The notes: generated by a model from the sequence alone, not told the origin. 64,000 bases of DNA from Microtetraspora sp. NBRC 16547 (GCF_030268965.1 NZ_BSSE01000004.1:248001-312000), one strand, 5' to 3'; positions 44,574-53,968 are shown, numbered from the stretch's first letter. A program made the numbers and translations.

Positions 44574-46892
44574 GTGGATCTGCCCACATATACCAATATT
44601 TGGCGAATTGAGAAGCGGCTCTACAAGCTGTACGACCTGAAGCTGCCGACACCGCTTCCCATCGTCTGGATCGGTGTGTTCGTGGGCGTCCTCGTCCCCT
44701 GGTGGACGTTCCTCTTCCTCGTGGGGCTCCCCTTCGACGCGCCGTGGCACGTGGTCTACCTGGTCCCTCCCGGGATCGTGACCTGGCTGTCGACCCGGCC
44801 CGTCATCGAGGGCAAGCGGCTCACCGAACTGCTCCAGTCACAGGTGCGCTACCTGGCCGAGCCCCGTACGTGGTGCCGCATGGCACCGGTCAGCGAGCCG
44901 GACGAGATCACCCTCACCGTACGGGTCTGGCGGTCCGTCCCCGCCGGGAAGGGCCGGGCCAAGAGCCGGCAGCGCCGCGCCTCAGCCCCCAGCGTGCGGC
45001 CCGCGGTCGCCGCCGCCGCGAAGGCGGCGGCCGCCGCGGTCCCGGCCGTCGCCGAGCCCGTCCCCGTGCCCCCGCCCATGCCCCCGCCCATGCCGCTGCC
45101 CGCGCCGGGAGCCGCCTCCGCGCCCGTTTCGGGAGCCACGTCCGCGCCCGCCCCCACCAGAAGCAACGTGGCCGGCGCGCCGGCGAGACCGGCCGCCGCC
45201 GAGCGCGCGCTTCCCAGGAAGGAGCCGGCGGCCTCCGGAGGTGAACGGGGGGCCGCACGATCCGAGCGGGCGGCTTCCGGAACCCCACGGTACGGCGATG
45301 CCACCGTGCCGCCCATCGGTCCCGATGCCCTGCGCAAGCTCCGGAGGCTGGCCGCCTCCGCCCAGGACGGGACGGGAGAGCGGCGCGCACCGGAGCGGCC
45401 CGTGCGGGAGCTGGGCCTGCCGGATCCCGGGCCCCGGGCGCGGGCCGGCGAGCGCGGCGCCGTCCCCCCGGGCGAGGACACCCCCCGCCTCCCACCGAAG
45501 GTCTGGTCCTCGACGGAGACGCCCGCGACGGAAGCGTCCCCGACGGTCGGCCCCGCGATGGGCGATCATGCGGCGGTCGGCCCGGCGACGGAAGCGCCCG
45601 TGGTGGATGACCGCGCGGCGGACGGCCCTGTGGAGGAAGGCTCCGCGACCGCCGTCGCCTCCGTACCTGACGCCGCCCGGTCTGACGCCTCGGTACCTGA
45701 CGGCTCCGTGTCCGACGCCGCCGTACCTGACGGCTCCGTGTCCGAGGTCTCCGTGTCTGAGGTCTCTGCCGCCGAACGGCCCGTGCATGACCAGCCGAGA
45801 CACGCTCGCGCGGACTCCGTACCGGAGGAGATGCGCGAGGCCGCGCACGAGCCGCCGAGACACGCACTCGCGCCCGAGGAGTCGGCGGCCGAGGAGTCGG
45901 TCACGGAGCGCGGACCTGTCAGGGAGCCGGTGCGCGAGCCCGCGGACGCGCCTCCGGTGCCGGTCTCGATCAGGGCCGTGGCGCCGGGCGACCAGCCGAA
46001 GGTGCGCCGGGTCGAATCGGTCGTCGGCAGGGACACCTCGGGGGGCTGGCGCAGGATCGCGCAGGTCGTCGTAGGCGGCGGCGGAGGCCGCACCGACGGG
46101 ATGGAGATCGACGAGGCGCGAGCCCGCACCATGCTCACAGGGAGCAGGCGGATCCTCGTGCTCGGCTGCACCGGCGGTGCGGGGCAGACGACGACGGCGC
46201 TCATGCTGGGCCACACCTTCGCCAAATACCGCGGGGACCGGATCCTCGCCCTCGACGCGGGCACCGGGGACCAGACGCTCACCACGCGGATCACGGCGGA
46301 GTCGCCGGAGACGCTGAGCTCCCTCCTCGCGGGTTCCGGAGGGGTGAGCGGCTACCTCGGCATGCGGGCATACACGACGCGTTGCGACTCGGGGCTGGAG
46401 GTGGTCGGCGCCGACTCCGACGCGGGAGCGGCGCAGCGCCTGGAGGCGGGGTGGCCGCGGATGCTCGCGGCTCTCGACCGTCATTACCGCCTGATCGTCG
46501 TGGACCCGGCGGCGGCGCTGGCCGCGCGGCTCCTGCCGTACGCCGACCAGCTCGTGCTGGTGGCTCCGGCCAGCGAGCACGCGCCGGACGCGGTGGCCAT
46601 GACGTACGAGTGGCTGGACGGGCACGGCTGCTCCGACCTGCGCCGCCGGGCCGTCATGGTGGTCAACGGCGTGAGCAGGCGCAGCGCGTCCGACGTGGAG
46701 CAGGCCGAGGCGGTGGCCAGGGGACGCTGCCGGGCCATCGTGCGCATCCCCTGGGAGGACGAGCTCTCCCGCCAGGGGCCGGTCGACCCGGCCCGCCTCC
46801 GGCCGGGGGGCCGCAGGGCGTACGTGGCCCTCGCGGGAGTGATCGCGAGCGGGCTGGCGGCGAACCAGCACAAGCAGGAGGTGGCCAGGTGA
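44574..46892 (+). CDS. TcpE-type membrane protein fused to a MinD/ParA-like ATPase
   Basis: A 772-residue fusion. Residues 1-110 look like TcpE (two TM helices at about 27-54 and 59-73, then a cytoplasmic SQVRYLAEPRTWCRM). Residues 120-500 are a low-complexity Pro/Ala/Glu/Ser linker with VSDAAVPDGSVSE-type repeats. Residues 525-765 form a MinD/ParA-like domain (RRILVLGCTGGAGQTTTALML, IVVDPAAALAAR). The Walker A GCTGGAGQTTT (531-541) has Gln in place of the catalytic Lys and lacks the deviant signature Lys, so nucleotide hydrolysis is doubtful. A role in positioning the apparatus is inference. Confidence 0.75.
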   Translation: MDLPTYTNIWRIEKRLYKLYDLKLPTPLPIVWIGVFVGVLVPWWTFLFLVGLPFDAPWHVVYLVPPGIVTWLSTRPVIEGKRLTELLQSQVRYLAEPRTWCRMAPVSEPDEITLTVRVWRSVPAGKGRAKSRQRRASAPSVRPAVAAAAKAAAAAVPAVAEPVPVPPPMPPPMPLPAPGAASAPVSGATSAPAPTRSNVAGAPARPAAAERALPRKEPAASGGERGAARSERAASGTPRYGDATVPPIGPDALRKLRRLAASAQDGTGERRAPERPVRELGLPDPGPRARAGERGAVPPGEDTPRLPPKVWSSTETPATEASPTVGPAMGDHAAVGPATEAPVVDDRAADGPVEEGSATAVASVPDAARSDASVPDGSVSDAAVPDGSVSEVSVSEVSAAERPVHDQPRHARADSVPEEMREAAHEPPRHALAPEESAAEESVTERGPVREPVREPADAPPVPVSIRAVAPGDQPKVRRVESVVGRDTSGGWRRIAQVVVGGGGGRTDGMEIDEARARTMLTGSRRILVLGCTGGAGQTTTALMLGHTFAKYRGDRILALDAGTGDQTLTTRITAESPETLSSLLAGSGGVSGYLGMRAYTTRCDSGLEVVGADSDAGAAQRLEAGWPRMLAALDRHYRLIVVDPAAALAARLLPYADQLVLVAPASEHAPDAVAMTYEWLDGHGCSDLRRRAVMVVNGVSRRSASDVEQAEAVARGRCRAIVRIPWEDELSRQGPVDPARLRPGGRRAYVALAGVIASGLAANQHKQEVAR

Positions 46893-47007
46893 GCGGGGAG
46901 TGGTGAGCGACCAGTGAGCGCGGAGCGAACCCGACATGCGAGCGGAGTGGCCCGCGAGGGACGAGCGGTCCGCGTAGTCAGCGGGGAGTGGTGAGCGACC
47001 AGTGAGC
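46892..47007 (+). repeat. 28-bp direct repeat duplicating the VirB4 start region
   Basis: Bases 46892-46919 and 46980-47007 are identical over 28 bp, 88 bp apart. Each copy holds a GGGGAG ribosome site, GTG starts and AGTGAGC. The downstream copy supplies the VirB4 start; the upstream copy opens a 26-codon frame (46914-46994) that ends inside the second copy. This is a recent-looking tandem duplication with possible leader-peptide consequences. Confidence 0.8.
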
Positions 47008-49479
47008 AGGACGCGCAGCCGTCTCGCGGTGCGGTACTTCGACGATCGTGTCCTCCTCACCGACTCCGCGGCGTGGGCGTACTTCCGGCTTCCGACGGTG
47101 AGCTACGAGTTCGTCACCCCGGAGGAGCGCGAGGCTCTGGCGACGAACATCACGATCGCGCTCGCGGCGATCCGGATGCCGGACGCGGAGGTCCACCTGC
47201 GGGTCGCCCACCGGACCTATCCGGCGGCGGAGTGGGCGATGGCCCTGAACGCCACGTCGGACGAGGGACCGGGGTGGCGCGACTACCTGGAGGAGATGTA
47301 CCGGCACGTCTGGGCGAAGGACTTCTGGAGCAAGGAGATCTACCTCGGCGTACGGCTGGGCCGGCGAGGGGCCCAGCTCGGAACCGGGGCGCTCGCCCAG
47401 CTGTTCGGCTTTTACCTGCGCAGCGAGAAGGCGCTCGGCATCGAGGACGACCACGTGCCCGAGCGGGAGATCGAGCGGTGGACGGAGCAGGCCGAGCGGC
47501 TCGGCCGGGCGCTCGCCTCCAGCTCCTTGTACGCCCGCCACGCCACCTCCACCGAGATCGCCTGGCTGTTCCAGCACGCGGTGTCGGGAGCGCTGGGCGA
47601 CCCGCCGCCGTCGGCCTCGCCGCGGCGCAGGTGGGGCAAGGGGGAGATCGAATCCCTGGTCGAGGGGCAGATCCACAACGGGCGTTCCCTGCTCCGGATC
47701 GAGCAGCCGACCGGCGACTCGTTCACGGCGCACCTGTCGTTCGCCCGGTTCCCCGACCTGATGCCGTTCCCGGACGGCGAGCCGTGGATGCACTTCGCCG
47801 ACCAGATGCCGTTCCCGGTAGAGATCTCCAGCAGGATGCGGCTGATCCCTCCCGTCATGGCGAGCAAGGACGTGGCCAGGAAGCTGGCGCACGCGCGGGA
47901 CATGGACATCCACATCCGCGAGGCGGGCGCCGAGGCGCCGCTCGCGCTGGCGGAGCAGATCGACGCGGCCCGGATGCTGGAGCACGGCATCACCAAGGAG
48001 CGGCTCCCCTTCGTGTACGGCTGGCACCGGCTGAGCGTGAGCGCCCCCACCGAGGAGATCTGCGTCCAGCGGGTCGAGGCGATCGTGGAGCACTATCGCG
48101 ATCTCGGCATCGACGTGGTGAACTCCACCGGCGACCAGTTCTCGCTGTTCTGCGAAGCCCTTCCCGGCGAGAAGGTACGGGTCAACGCGTACGCGCAGCG
48201 GCAGCCGCTGCGCACGATCGCGGGCGGGATGGCCACCGCCACGGTCGATCTGGGCGACCGGGTGGATGAGTCGGGCGCGGGCTGGCTCGGGCCGTACGTC
48301 GGGGAGACGCTGGGGCGGGCGCGGAGCATCGTCCACTTCGATCCGCTGGTCGCGGCGACGAGGAACCGCCCCACGGCCATCGCGATCACCGGCGAGCCGG
48401 GCGGCGGCAAGACCACCCTGGCGCTACTGCTGATCTACCAGATGGCGCTGCGCGGGGTGACGGTCGCGGTCATCGACCCCAAGGGCGACGCCGAGTCGCT
48501 GGTGCGGCTGCTGGAGGACCGGGGCCGCCGGGCGCGGATCATCCCGCTCGGGGCGGCGGCGCCGGGGCTGCTCGACCCGTTCTCGTTCGGCGACGACATC
48601 GCGGCCAAGAAGACCATGGCGACGGAGACCCTTCGGCTGCTGCTGCCGCGCATGTCGGAGGAGCGGGAGTCGGCGATGATCCAGGCGGTCGCGGCGGTCT
48701 CCAACCAGCCGGATCCGTCGCTGGGCAAGGTCGTCGACCACCTGGAGCGGTCTGAGGACCCGGCCTCCAAGAACCTCGGGGCCGTGCTGCGCTCGATGTC
48801 CGAGATGCACCTGGCGCAGCTCTGCTTCGACCCCTCGGGCGGCGACCAGATCGACACCGAGGGCTGGACGACGGTGTTCACCCTGGGCGGCCTGACCCTT
48901 CCCGACGTGGCGACGGCCAGGGACGACTACTCGTACGAGCAGCGGCTCTCGGTGGCGCTGCTGTACCTGGTCTCCCAGTTCGCCCGGCGGCTGATGAACG
49001 GCCTGGACCGGCGCACGCCGAAGGCCATCTTCCTGGACGAGGCGTGGGCGATCACCTCCACGCCGGAGGGGGCCAAGCTGGTGCCGGAGGTGTCGCGGAT
49101 GGGCCGATCCCGCAACACGGCACTCGTCCTGGTCTCCCAGAACGCCGGTGACCTGCTGAGCGAGCAGGTCACCAACTGTCTCTCGTCGGTGTTCGCGTTC
49201 CGCTCCACGGAGCGGGTGGAGGTCGAGCACGTGATGGAACTTCTCGGGGTCGATTCGTCGGAAGCGCACAAGGCGGTGCTGCGGTCCCTGGGCAACGGGG
49301 AGTGCGTCTTCCGGGATCTGGACGGGCGCGCCGGCCGGATAGGGGTGGACCTCATCTCCGAGGAGCTGCTCCGCTGGCTCGACACGAATCCGACCCACGA
49401 CAAACCGAACGAGAAAAGGCGTGATCTTCTTGGCGGGGGTGCCGGCAAGTCGGGGGTCGCGCAGGAGGTGCGGTCTTGA
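47002..49479 (+). CDS. VirB4/TraC-type conjugation ATPase
   Basis: An 825-residue cytoplasmic ATPase. The first ~380 residues form the VirB4 N-terminal region (FRLPTVSYEFVTPEER, WAKDFWSKEIYLGVRLG). The motor has Walker A GEPGGGKTT (464-472), VIDPKGDAESL, and Walker B AIFLDEAW (D679, E680) followed by a VSQNAGD sensor and a C-terminal helical lid. VirB4 powers assembly and substrate transfer in all type IV systems. GTG 47002 is the second of two duplicated starts. The stop overlaps the next gene (TTGA). Confidence 0.9.
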   Translation: MSRTRSRLAVRYFDDRVLLTDSAAWAYFRLPTVSYEFVTPEEREALATNITIALAAIRMPDAEVHLRVAHRTYPAAEWAMALNATSDEGPGWRDYLEEMYRHVWAKDFWSKEIYLGVRLGRRGAQLGTGALAQLFGFYLRSEKALGIEDDHVPEREIERWTEQAERLGRALASSSLYARHATSTEIAWLFQHAVSGALGDPPPSASPRRRWGKGEIESLVEGQIHNGRSLLRIEQPTGDSFTAHLSFARFPDLMPFPDGEPWMHFADQMPFPVEISSRMRLIPPVMASKDVARKLAHARDMDIHIREAGAEAPLALAEQIDAARMLEHGITKERLPFVYGWHRLSVSAPTEEICVQRVEAIVEHYRDLGIDVVNSTGDQFSLFCEALPGEKVRVNAYAQRQPLRTIAGGMATATVDLGDRVDESGAGWLGPYVGETLGRARSIVHFDPLVAATRNRPTAIAITGEPGGGKTTLALLLIYQMALRGVTVAVIDPKGDAESLVRLLEDRGRRARIIPLGAAAPGLLDPFSFGDDIAAKKTMATETLRLLLPRMSEERESAMIQAVAAVSNQPDPSLGKVVDHLERSEDPASKNLGAVLRSMSEMHLAQLCFDPSGGDQIDTEGWTTVFTLGGLTLPDVATARDDYSYEQRLSVALLYLVSQFARRLMNGLDRRTPKAIFLDEAWAITSTPEGAKLVPEVSRMGRSRNTALVLVSQNAGDLLSEQVTNCLSSVFAFRSTERVEVEHVMELLGVDSSEAHKAVLRSLGNGECVFRDLDGRAGRIGVDLISEELLRWLDTNPTHDKPNEKRRDLLGGGAGKSGVAQEVRS

Positions 49480-51782
49480 GAATGCGAGTGAACGGTCGCG
49501 CTCGCTCTGGTAATCGGCGCAGGCTCGCCCTGCTTCTCGTGGTCTTCGCGGCGTTCCTCACGCTGCCCCTGGCGCTCTCCGGCACGGCCAATGCCGCAGG
49601 CCCGTGTGATCTCTCCCCTGCCCTCGCTCCCGAGATCGTCGACGGCGGCGTGGACGGCCTGGTCAAGCCTCCACCGCCCGACACCGGCGCGGCGACCGCA
49701 GCCGCCGCCGGGGCGGGCGCGGAGCCGGCCGCCGCCCCGGAGAAGACTCCGCTCACCAACTACGGCCGGTACGGCATGGCCGGCCAGTTCTGGCACACGT
49801 ACGACCTGGGCTGCTCGGACGTGACCGCCGTGCTGGGCAACTCCTGGGCGAACGCGATCTTCTCCTGGGCCAAGGCGGTCGACCGGCTGACGATCAGCAC
49901 CTACCAGGCGGCGGCGTCGGAGGGGCCGATCCAGCCCATCAAGGAGGTGGTCGACGACATCGTCACCAACCTCGCCAACGCGATGTACTGGCCGTACCTG
50001 CGGCCGATCGTCATCCTCGGCGCGATCTGGCTCGCGTGGTACGGGCTCATCCGCAAGCGGGCGACGACGACCACCGAGGGCGTCATCTGGATGGTCCTCG
50101 CGGTGACCGTGGCGGTCTGGTTCTTCAGCCGCCCGGGGGACTTCACCGGGCTCGGCAAGGTCGTGACGGACAAGACGGGCGAGATCGTCAACTCGGCGTT
50201 CTCCGGGTTGCCCGGGGCCGGGGGCGCGTCCTGCCTGCCCGCCAAGGAGGGCGGCGACGCGGAGGCCAAGGCCGGCGGGTACGCCCAGCCGGGCACGCCG
50301 GGAGTGGACCAGAACGCCGACGCGCTCTGGTCCACGCTGGTCTGCAAGCCGTGGCTGATGGGCGAGTTCGGCACGGCGGACACGAACGCGCCGGTCGTGC
50401 AGGTCATGGCTCCCAAGCTGCTCGACATCCAGGCGATCGACCGCGAGGAGCAGGCGGCCAGGCAGATGCCGGGCACCGACTCCCACCAGAAGCGCTTCGA
50501 GGAGGAGATCGCCAAGCCGCTGGAGAGCACCTCGATGTACTTCCTCTTCCAGGGGAAGGACTGGACCAGCCGGCTCGGCATCGCGATCGGCGCGTTCATC
50601 GCGGCCATGGTCGCGGGCCTGCTCATCTTCCTGGTGGCGGTGTCCCTGCTGGCGCTCAAGATCGGCTTCCTGCTGCTGTTGATCCTTGGGCCGGTGTTCC
50701 TGCTGATCGGCGTCCACCCCGGGTCCGGGCGGATCATCGCGATGCGGTGGGTGGAGATGGTCATCGGCACGCTGCTCCGCCAGGCCGTGCTGGCGCTGGT
50801 GCTCGGCGTGCTCGTGTACGGCTACTCGCTGATCATCTCGACGAACCTGCCGTGGGGCATGCAGATCCTCTTCATGGCGTTGCTGACGATCGCGGTGTTC
50901 TTCTACCGGAGGCCGTTCCAGCACCTGTTCTCCTCGATGGACGGGCACACCCTCACGACCCGGATGCTCGGCGAGGCGGCCAGCGCGCCCACGCTGTCGC
51001 GGGCCGCGAACGCGTTGCCTCCGGTGGCGGCGAGCCGGGTCGGTCGATGGGGCCTGCGCAAGGCCGAGCCGGTCATCGGCGCCGCCGCCATGGCGGCCGG
51101 CGCGGGGACCGCGGCCGCGGTGGCCGCCTCCTCGGTGGCCCAGGGCAAGGTACGCGGCGAGGAGGGAGCGGCCGCGGCTGCGGTCCCCGGTGTCAGGGCC
51201 GGCGCGCAGCCGGTGCCGCTGGAGACCGACGCACCCGGTCCGGGGCGGCGCAAGGTGACCGCGATCCCACGCCAGGGGTCGGCTCCGCCGCTCAACCTCT
51301 CCGGTGTCCGGCCCGCGACGCCCGTACGCACATCCACCGGCTCCGGCCCGGGCTTCTCGTCGGGTTCCGGATCGGGTTCGGGCGGTTCTGGCGGTTCGGG
51401 GGGCGGCTGGTTCAGCGGCCGTTCGGGTGGCTGGGCCTCGCGCCCGTCGAGCGGTTCGGGCGGGTCGAGCGGTTCCGGTGGCCGCAGGTGGTCCAGATCG
51501 GGGTCGTCGGGCGGGTCGTCCTCCAGGGGCGGCTCCGGCGGGTCGAGCCGGTCAGGCGGATCAGGCGGATCAGGCGGATCGAGTGGGGCGAGTGGGTCGT
51601 CCTCCAGGGGTGGCTCCGGCGGACGGTCGTCGGGAAGCGGCTGGTTCGGCGGCGGGTCCGACAGGTCGCGATCCTCCGACGCGCCTCCGCTGTGGCTGTC
51701 GAGCCGGGGCGAGAGCGGGCGCAGCCCCGATGACGCGCCCGGTCCCTTCTGGGCGAGGCCCTCCGGCTCCGACAAGGAGTGA
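49476..51782 (+). CDS. VirB6/TrbL-like polytopic protein with Gly/Ser-rich tail
   Basis: A 768-residue protein: signal peptide (residues 1-41, cleavage after TANA), then at least five TM helices (about 175-195, 200-215, 365-400 as a pair, 425-445, 450-470), in the manner of VirB6/TcpH channel proteins. The last 200 residues are almost only Gly, Ser and Arg with a few Trp/Phe. Start TTG 49476 has AGGAGG six bases upstream and overlaps the VirB4 stop. The tail's repetitive coding invites slippage and its role is unknown. Confidence 0.8.
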   Translation: MRMRVNGRARSGNRRRLALLLVVFAAFLTLPLALSGTANAAGPCDLSPALAPEIVDGGVDGLVKPPPPDTGAATAAAAGAGAEPAAAPEKTPLTNYGRYGMAGQFWHTYDLGCSDVTAVLGNSWANAIFSWAKAVDRLTISTYQAAASEGPIQPIKEVVDDIVTNLANAMYWPYLRPIVILGAIWLAWYGLIRKRATTTTEGVIWMVLAVTVAVWFFSRPGDFTGLGKVVTDKTGEIVNSAFSGLPGAGGASCLPAKEGGDAEAKAGGYAQPGTPGVDQNADALWSTLVCKPWLMGEFGTADTNAPVVQVMAPKLLDIQAIDREEQAARQMPGTDSHQKRFEEEIAKPLESTSMYFLFQGKDWTSRLGIAIGAFIAAMVAGLLIFLVAVSLLALKIGFLLLLILGPVFLLIGVHPGSGRIIAMRWVEMVIGTLLRQAVLALVLGVLVYGYSLIISTNLPWGMQILFMALLTIAVFFYRRPFQHLFSSMDGHTLTTRMLGEAASAPTLSRAANALPPVAASRVGRWGLRKAEPVIGAAAMAAGAGTAAAVAASSVAQGKVRGEEGAAAAAVPGVRAGAQPVPLETDAPGPGRRKVTAIPRQGSAPPLNLSGVRPATPVRTSTGSGPGFSSGSGSGSGGSGGSGGGWFSGRSGGWASRPSSGSGGSSGSGGRRWSRSGSSGGSSSRGGSGGSSRSGGSGGSGGSSGASGSSSRGGSGGRSSGSGWFGGGSDRSRSSDAPPLWLSSRGESGRSPDDAPGPFWARPSGSDKE

Positions 51783-51784
51783 CC

Positions 51785-52429
51785 ATGAAGGGTAGGGACG
51801 GCCGGCGGGGGCTGGCCTTCGCCGGGGTCGTGGTCGTCCTGGCCGTCGTCGGCGTCTATCTCACCTCCGCGGGCCCGTCGGGCGACGACGCGTCCGGCTC
51901 CGCCCCGGGCGTGACCGAGCCGTCCAAGACCCGGGTGCCCGGCCGGGTGCCGACAGCGGTCCCGAGCCAGGTCGCCACCACGCCCGCCGCCTTCGACATC
52001 TACTCCTATCTGCCGCTGTCCAAGGCGGAGCTGGGCGCGGCGGCCGATCTCGCCCGTCGCTTCACCGAGGCGTACGGGACCTTCCGGTACGACGAGGACC
52101 CGACGGCGTTCGCGAAGCGGCTCTCGGGGTTCGCGACGGTGGAGTTCGGCGCCGACCTGACCCGCACGACGACCGCGCCCGCGTTGGTGAACCACAACCG
52201 GTCCGACGAGGTCGTGTCGCACGGCACGGCGGCGGTGCGCTCCATCCGGGACATGACGGCCAACATGGTGACGCTCGTGGTCGGCTCACTCCGGCAGATC
52301 ACCGCGAAGAGCGGCCAGAAGGCGCAGCGTGACGAGTTCGCGGTGACCGTGATCAAGGTCGGCACCGACTGGCGCGTCTACGACCTGCAGCCCGCGGACG
52401 CCGGTCAGGACGGGGACACGGCGCCGTGA
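51785..52429 (+). CDS. Second VirB8-like bitopic protein
   Basis: A 214-residue protein: one TM helix at about 11-28, a disordered linker, and an extracytoplasmic domain of about 140 residues (FTEAYGTFRYDEDPTAFAKRLSGFAT, then QRDEFAVTVIKVGTDWRVYDLQP), typical of NTF2-like conjugation components. It probably pairs with the TcpC-like protein of the same run. AAGGAG lies five bases before ATG 51785; the GTG at 51779 overlapping the previous stop is possible. The gene ends in a GTGATG overlap with the wall hydrolase gene. Confidence 0.75.
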   Translation: MKGRDGRRGLAFAGVVVVLAVVGVYLTSAGPSGDDASGSAPGVTEPSKTRVPGRVPTAVPSQVATTPAAFDIYSYLPLSKAELGAAADLARRFTEAYGTFRYDEDPTAFAKRLSGFATVEFGADLTRTTTAPALVNHNRSDEVVSHGTAAVRSIRDMTANMVTLVVGSLRQITAKSGQKAQRDEFAVTVIKVGTDWRVYDLQPADAGQDGDTAP

Positions 52430-53517
52430 TGCCGCCCAAGGCTCTGGCGGGCAGGCTCTCGTGGCGCGGGATCGCCGTCGCCCTCGCGGTGCTCGTCCCG
52501 TTCACGCTGTTCGGCTCGATCATGCTGATGACGCCCTCGCCGTCGCTCCTGCTGGGCGGTGGCCTGGGCAGCGGTGCGGACTGCGCCGAGGCCGCCACGG
52601 TCGCCGACCTGTCGCCGGCCGCCCGTGACGACATCCCCGCCGACTATCTGAAGCTGTACAAGAAGTTCGGCAAGCAGATCGGCGTCCAGTGGAACGTCCT
52701 GGCGGCGGTGGGCAAGCGGGAGACCGACCACGGCCGGTCGAAGCTCCCCGGCGTGCAGGACGGGACCAACTACGCCGGCGCCGCCGGTCCCATGCAGTTC
52801 CTGATCAGCACCTGGGGCGGCACGTCCAGGATCAAGATGGGCACCGACTTCAACGGCTACGCCTCGGACGGCGACGGTGACGGGTACGGCGACGTCTACG
52901 ACCCCGCCGACGCGATCCTGGCCGCGGCGAAGATGCTCAAGCGCAACGGCGCCCCCGACGATCTCAGGCGGGCGATCTTCGTCTACAACCGCGCGGACTG
53001 GTACGTCGACCAGGTGCTGGCGATCGCCAAGCGTTACGCCGCCACGGGCGGCATCGACACGCCGAACCCCGCCTGCGACACGGTCGACGCCCCGAGCGAT
53101 GTCGTACGGAAGATCCTGGAGTACGCCCTGGACCAGCGCGGCAAGCCGTACCTGTGGGGAGGGACGGGGCCGGACGCCTTCGACTGCTCCGGGATCATCT
53201 ACATGGCCTACCGCAACGCGGGCCTGACGATCCCGCGGACGACCTTCGGCCAGTGGCCCTTCGGCGTACGCGTCGAGCCGGGCAGCGAGCAGCCGGGGGA
53301 CCTCGTGTTCTTCGACGCGGGTCCGGGTACCGCGCCCGACCGGCCGGGACACGTCGGCATGATCGTGTCGCCGGGGAAGATGATCGAGGCCCGCTGCACC
53401 CGGTGCGGACCCATCAAGGTCACGACATATGCCGATCGGGGCAATCTGGTGGGGTTCACCCGTCCGCTCCAGAACGCGGATGTGCTGGAGCAATTGAAAA
53501 GAGCCGCTCTAACGTAA
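52426..53517 (+). CDS. SLT lytic transglycosylase-NlpC/P60 endopeptidase
   Basis: A 363-residue bifunctional wall hydrolase. A signal/anchor helix (about 14-37) is followed by a transglycosylase domain (about 70-215; KLYKKFGKQIGVQWNVLAAVGKRETDHG with candidate catalytic Glu, AAGPMQFLISTWG) and an NlpC/P60 domain (about 225-350) with C254 in FDCSGIIY and H309 in GHVGMI. Such enzymes open the wall for conjugation channels (VirB1/TcpG type). It closes the seven-gene operon. GTG 52426 overlaps the preceding stop; ATG 52429 is equally likely. Confidence 0.9.
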   Translation: MMPPKALAGRLSWRGIAVALAVLVPFTLFGSIMLMTPSPSLLLGGGLGSGADCAEAATVADLSPAARDDIPADYLKLYKKFGKQIGVQWNVLAAVGKRETDHGRSKLPGVQDGTNYAGAAGPMQFLISTWGGTSRIKMGTDFNGYASDGDGDGYGDVYDPADAILAAAKMLKRNGAPDDLRRAIFVYNRADWYVDQVLAIAKRYAATGGIDTPNPACDTVDAPSDVVRKILEYALDQRGKPYLWGGTGPDAFDCSGIIYMAYRNAGLTIPRTTFGQWPFGVRVEPGSEQPGDLVFFDAGPGTAPDRPGHVGMIVSPGKMIEARCTRCGPIKVTTYADRGNLVGFTRPLQNADVLEQLKRAALT

Positions 53518-53522
53518 GGGCC

Positions 53523-53915
53523 ATGGACACCATCGTCGTCGGCGCAGCGATCATCGAGAATGGCCGGCTCCTGGCCGCGCAGCGGGCCGATCCGCCCGAG
53601 CTGAAGGGCGGCTGGGAGTTTCCCGGTGGGAAGGTCGACCCCGGCGAGAGCGACCACGACGCCCTGGTGCGCGAATGCGTCGAGGAACTCGGCGTGAAAA
53701 TCGTCGTCGGCCGCAGGGTCGGCGGCGAATGGCCCCTCTCGAACGGCTCCATCCTGCGGGTTTGGCTCGCCACGATCGCGTCGGGCTCCCCCTCGCCGCT
53801 GGAGCATCTCGCGCTGCGCTGGCTGGCTCCGGACGAGTTTTACGACGTCGAGTGGCTGCCCGCTGACCTGCCGATTGTCGGGGCCGTCCAAGGTTTGCTC
53901 AATGGTTCCTCGTAA
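53523..53915 (+). CDS. Nudix hydrolase (MutT-like)
   Basis: A 130-residue Nudix enzyme with an intact box G-x5-E-x7-REC-x-EELGV (GGKVDPGESDHDALVRECVEELGV region, residues about 38-61, split by no gaps). It resembles MutT and CTP pyrophosphohydrolases that clean oxidised or non-canonical nucleoside triphosphates. It begins 5 bp after the wall-hydrolase stop, so it may be read from the same transcript, but its role does not depend on that. A small hairpin lies 36 bp after its stop. Confidence 0.9.
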   Translation: MDTIVVGAAIIENGRLLAAQRADPPELKGGWEFPGGKVDPGESDHDALVRECVEELGVKIVVGRRVGGEWPLSNGSILRVWLATIASGSPSPLEHLALRWLAPDEFYDVEWLPADLPIVGAVQGLLNGSS

Positions 53916-53950
53916 GATGTCTTTACTGTGCCTTTTGTCTAAGTAGAATT

Positions 53951-53968
53951 CCGCTTTAGTCAAAGCGG
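53951..53968. terminator. Small hairpin between the Nudix and secreted-protein genes
   Basis: CCGCTTT (53951-53957) pairs with AAAGCGG (53962-53968) around AGTC. It follows a T-rich stretch after the Nudix stop and lies 18 bp before the next GTG, so it may terminate upstream reading or modulate initiation. Confidence 0.4.

Noticed and set aside
43217-53517. Complete integrative conjugative element or prophage
   Set aside because: No integrase, relaxase, replication gene, tRNA target or terminal direct repeat is seen in or next to the block.
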